From CAVZLD01 sp964522605 (GTDB taxonomy: Bacteria; Planctomycetota; Planctomycetia; Pirellulales; Pirellulaceae), in assembly GCA_964522605.1 (NCBI GenBank), contig CAZFWV010000396.1, positions 1-6,085 of the forward strand: a DNA stretch of 6,085 nt, read 5' to 3'. Made by a program: the position numbers and the translations under genes. Position 1 is the first letter of the stretch. Every line of letters starts with the position of its first letter. Of the stretch, positions 6,074 through 6,085 are shown in pieces. A model generated the notes under the pieces. That model was given only the letters and a program-made list of their open reading frames with translations, was not told the DNA's origin and made no database searches.

Positions 6074-6085
6074 CTGCGACCTTAG

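Noticed and set aside
5783..6085. Plus-strand frame of 100 codons ending in VGRIGNPSYKNNGLAIR
   Set aside because: It is the translation of the repeat joined to an out-of-frame part of the transporter; useful as a lineage marker but not a gene.

Overview
The window reads like a chromosomal segment of a planctomycete. The main clue is the paired inverted repeat at 6008-6063, which in translation reads VGRIGNPSYKNNGLAIR, a string I associate with intergenic repeats of Planctomycetes. The moderately GC-rich composition and the outer-membrane porin also fit. The assignment is an inference, not proven here.

Layout. 1-995 (+) is the 3' part of a class I SAM-dependent methyltransferase resembling the PhcB-like family (extracellular factor, 3-hydroxypalmitate methyl ester biosynthesis); its beginning lies off the window. 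It converges on a FadL/OmpP1-type outer-membrane fatty-acid porin at 1068-2327 (-). Upstream of that gene on the same strand, after a 161-bp spacer, lies a tight two-gene signalling unit: a single-domain Hpt phosphotransfer protein (3581-3985, -) followed by a REC-HD-GYP response regulator, a predicted cyclic-di-GMP phosphodiesterase (2489-3571, -). A 479-bp divergent region (3986-4464) separates these from a 12-helix MFS transporter (4465-5982, +). That region carries a promoter-like hexamer and strong Shine-Dalgarno for the transporter, plus a possible short basic ORF on the minus strand. The window ends in a duplicated palindromic repeat just after the transporter.

How the genes may work together. 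Hpt and the HD-GYP regulator very probably act in one phosphorelay, fed by a histidine kinase not present here, and should lower cyclic-di-GMP. A methyltransferase related to PhcB, a hydrophobic-ligand porin and an HD-GYP regulator together recall fatty-acid-derived quorum sensing (Phc in Ralstonia, Rpf in Xanthomonas). The methyltransferase is on the opposite strand from the others, so this link is a hypothesis from proximity only. No RNA genes, CRISPR arrays, insertion sequences or integrases were seen.
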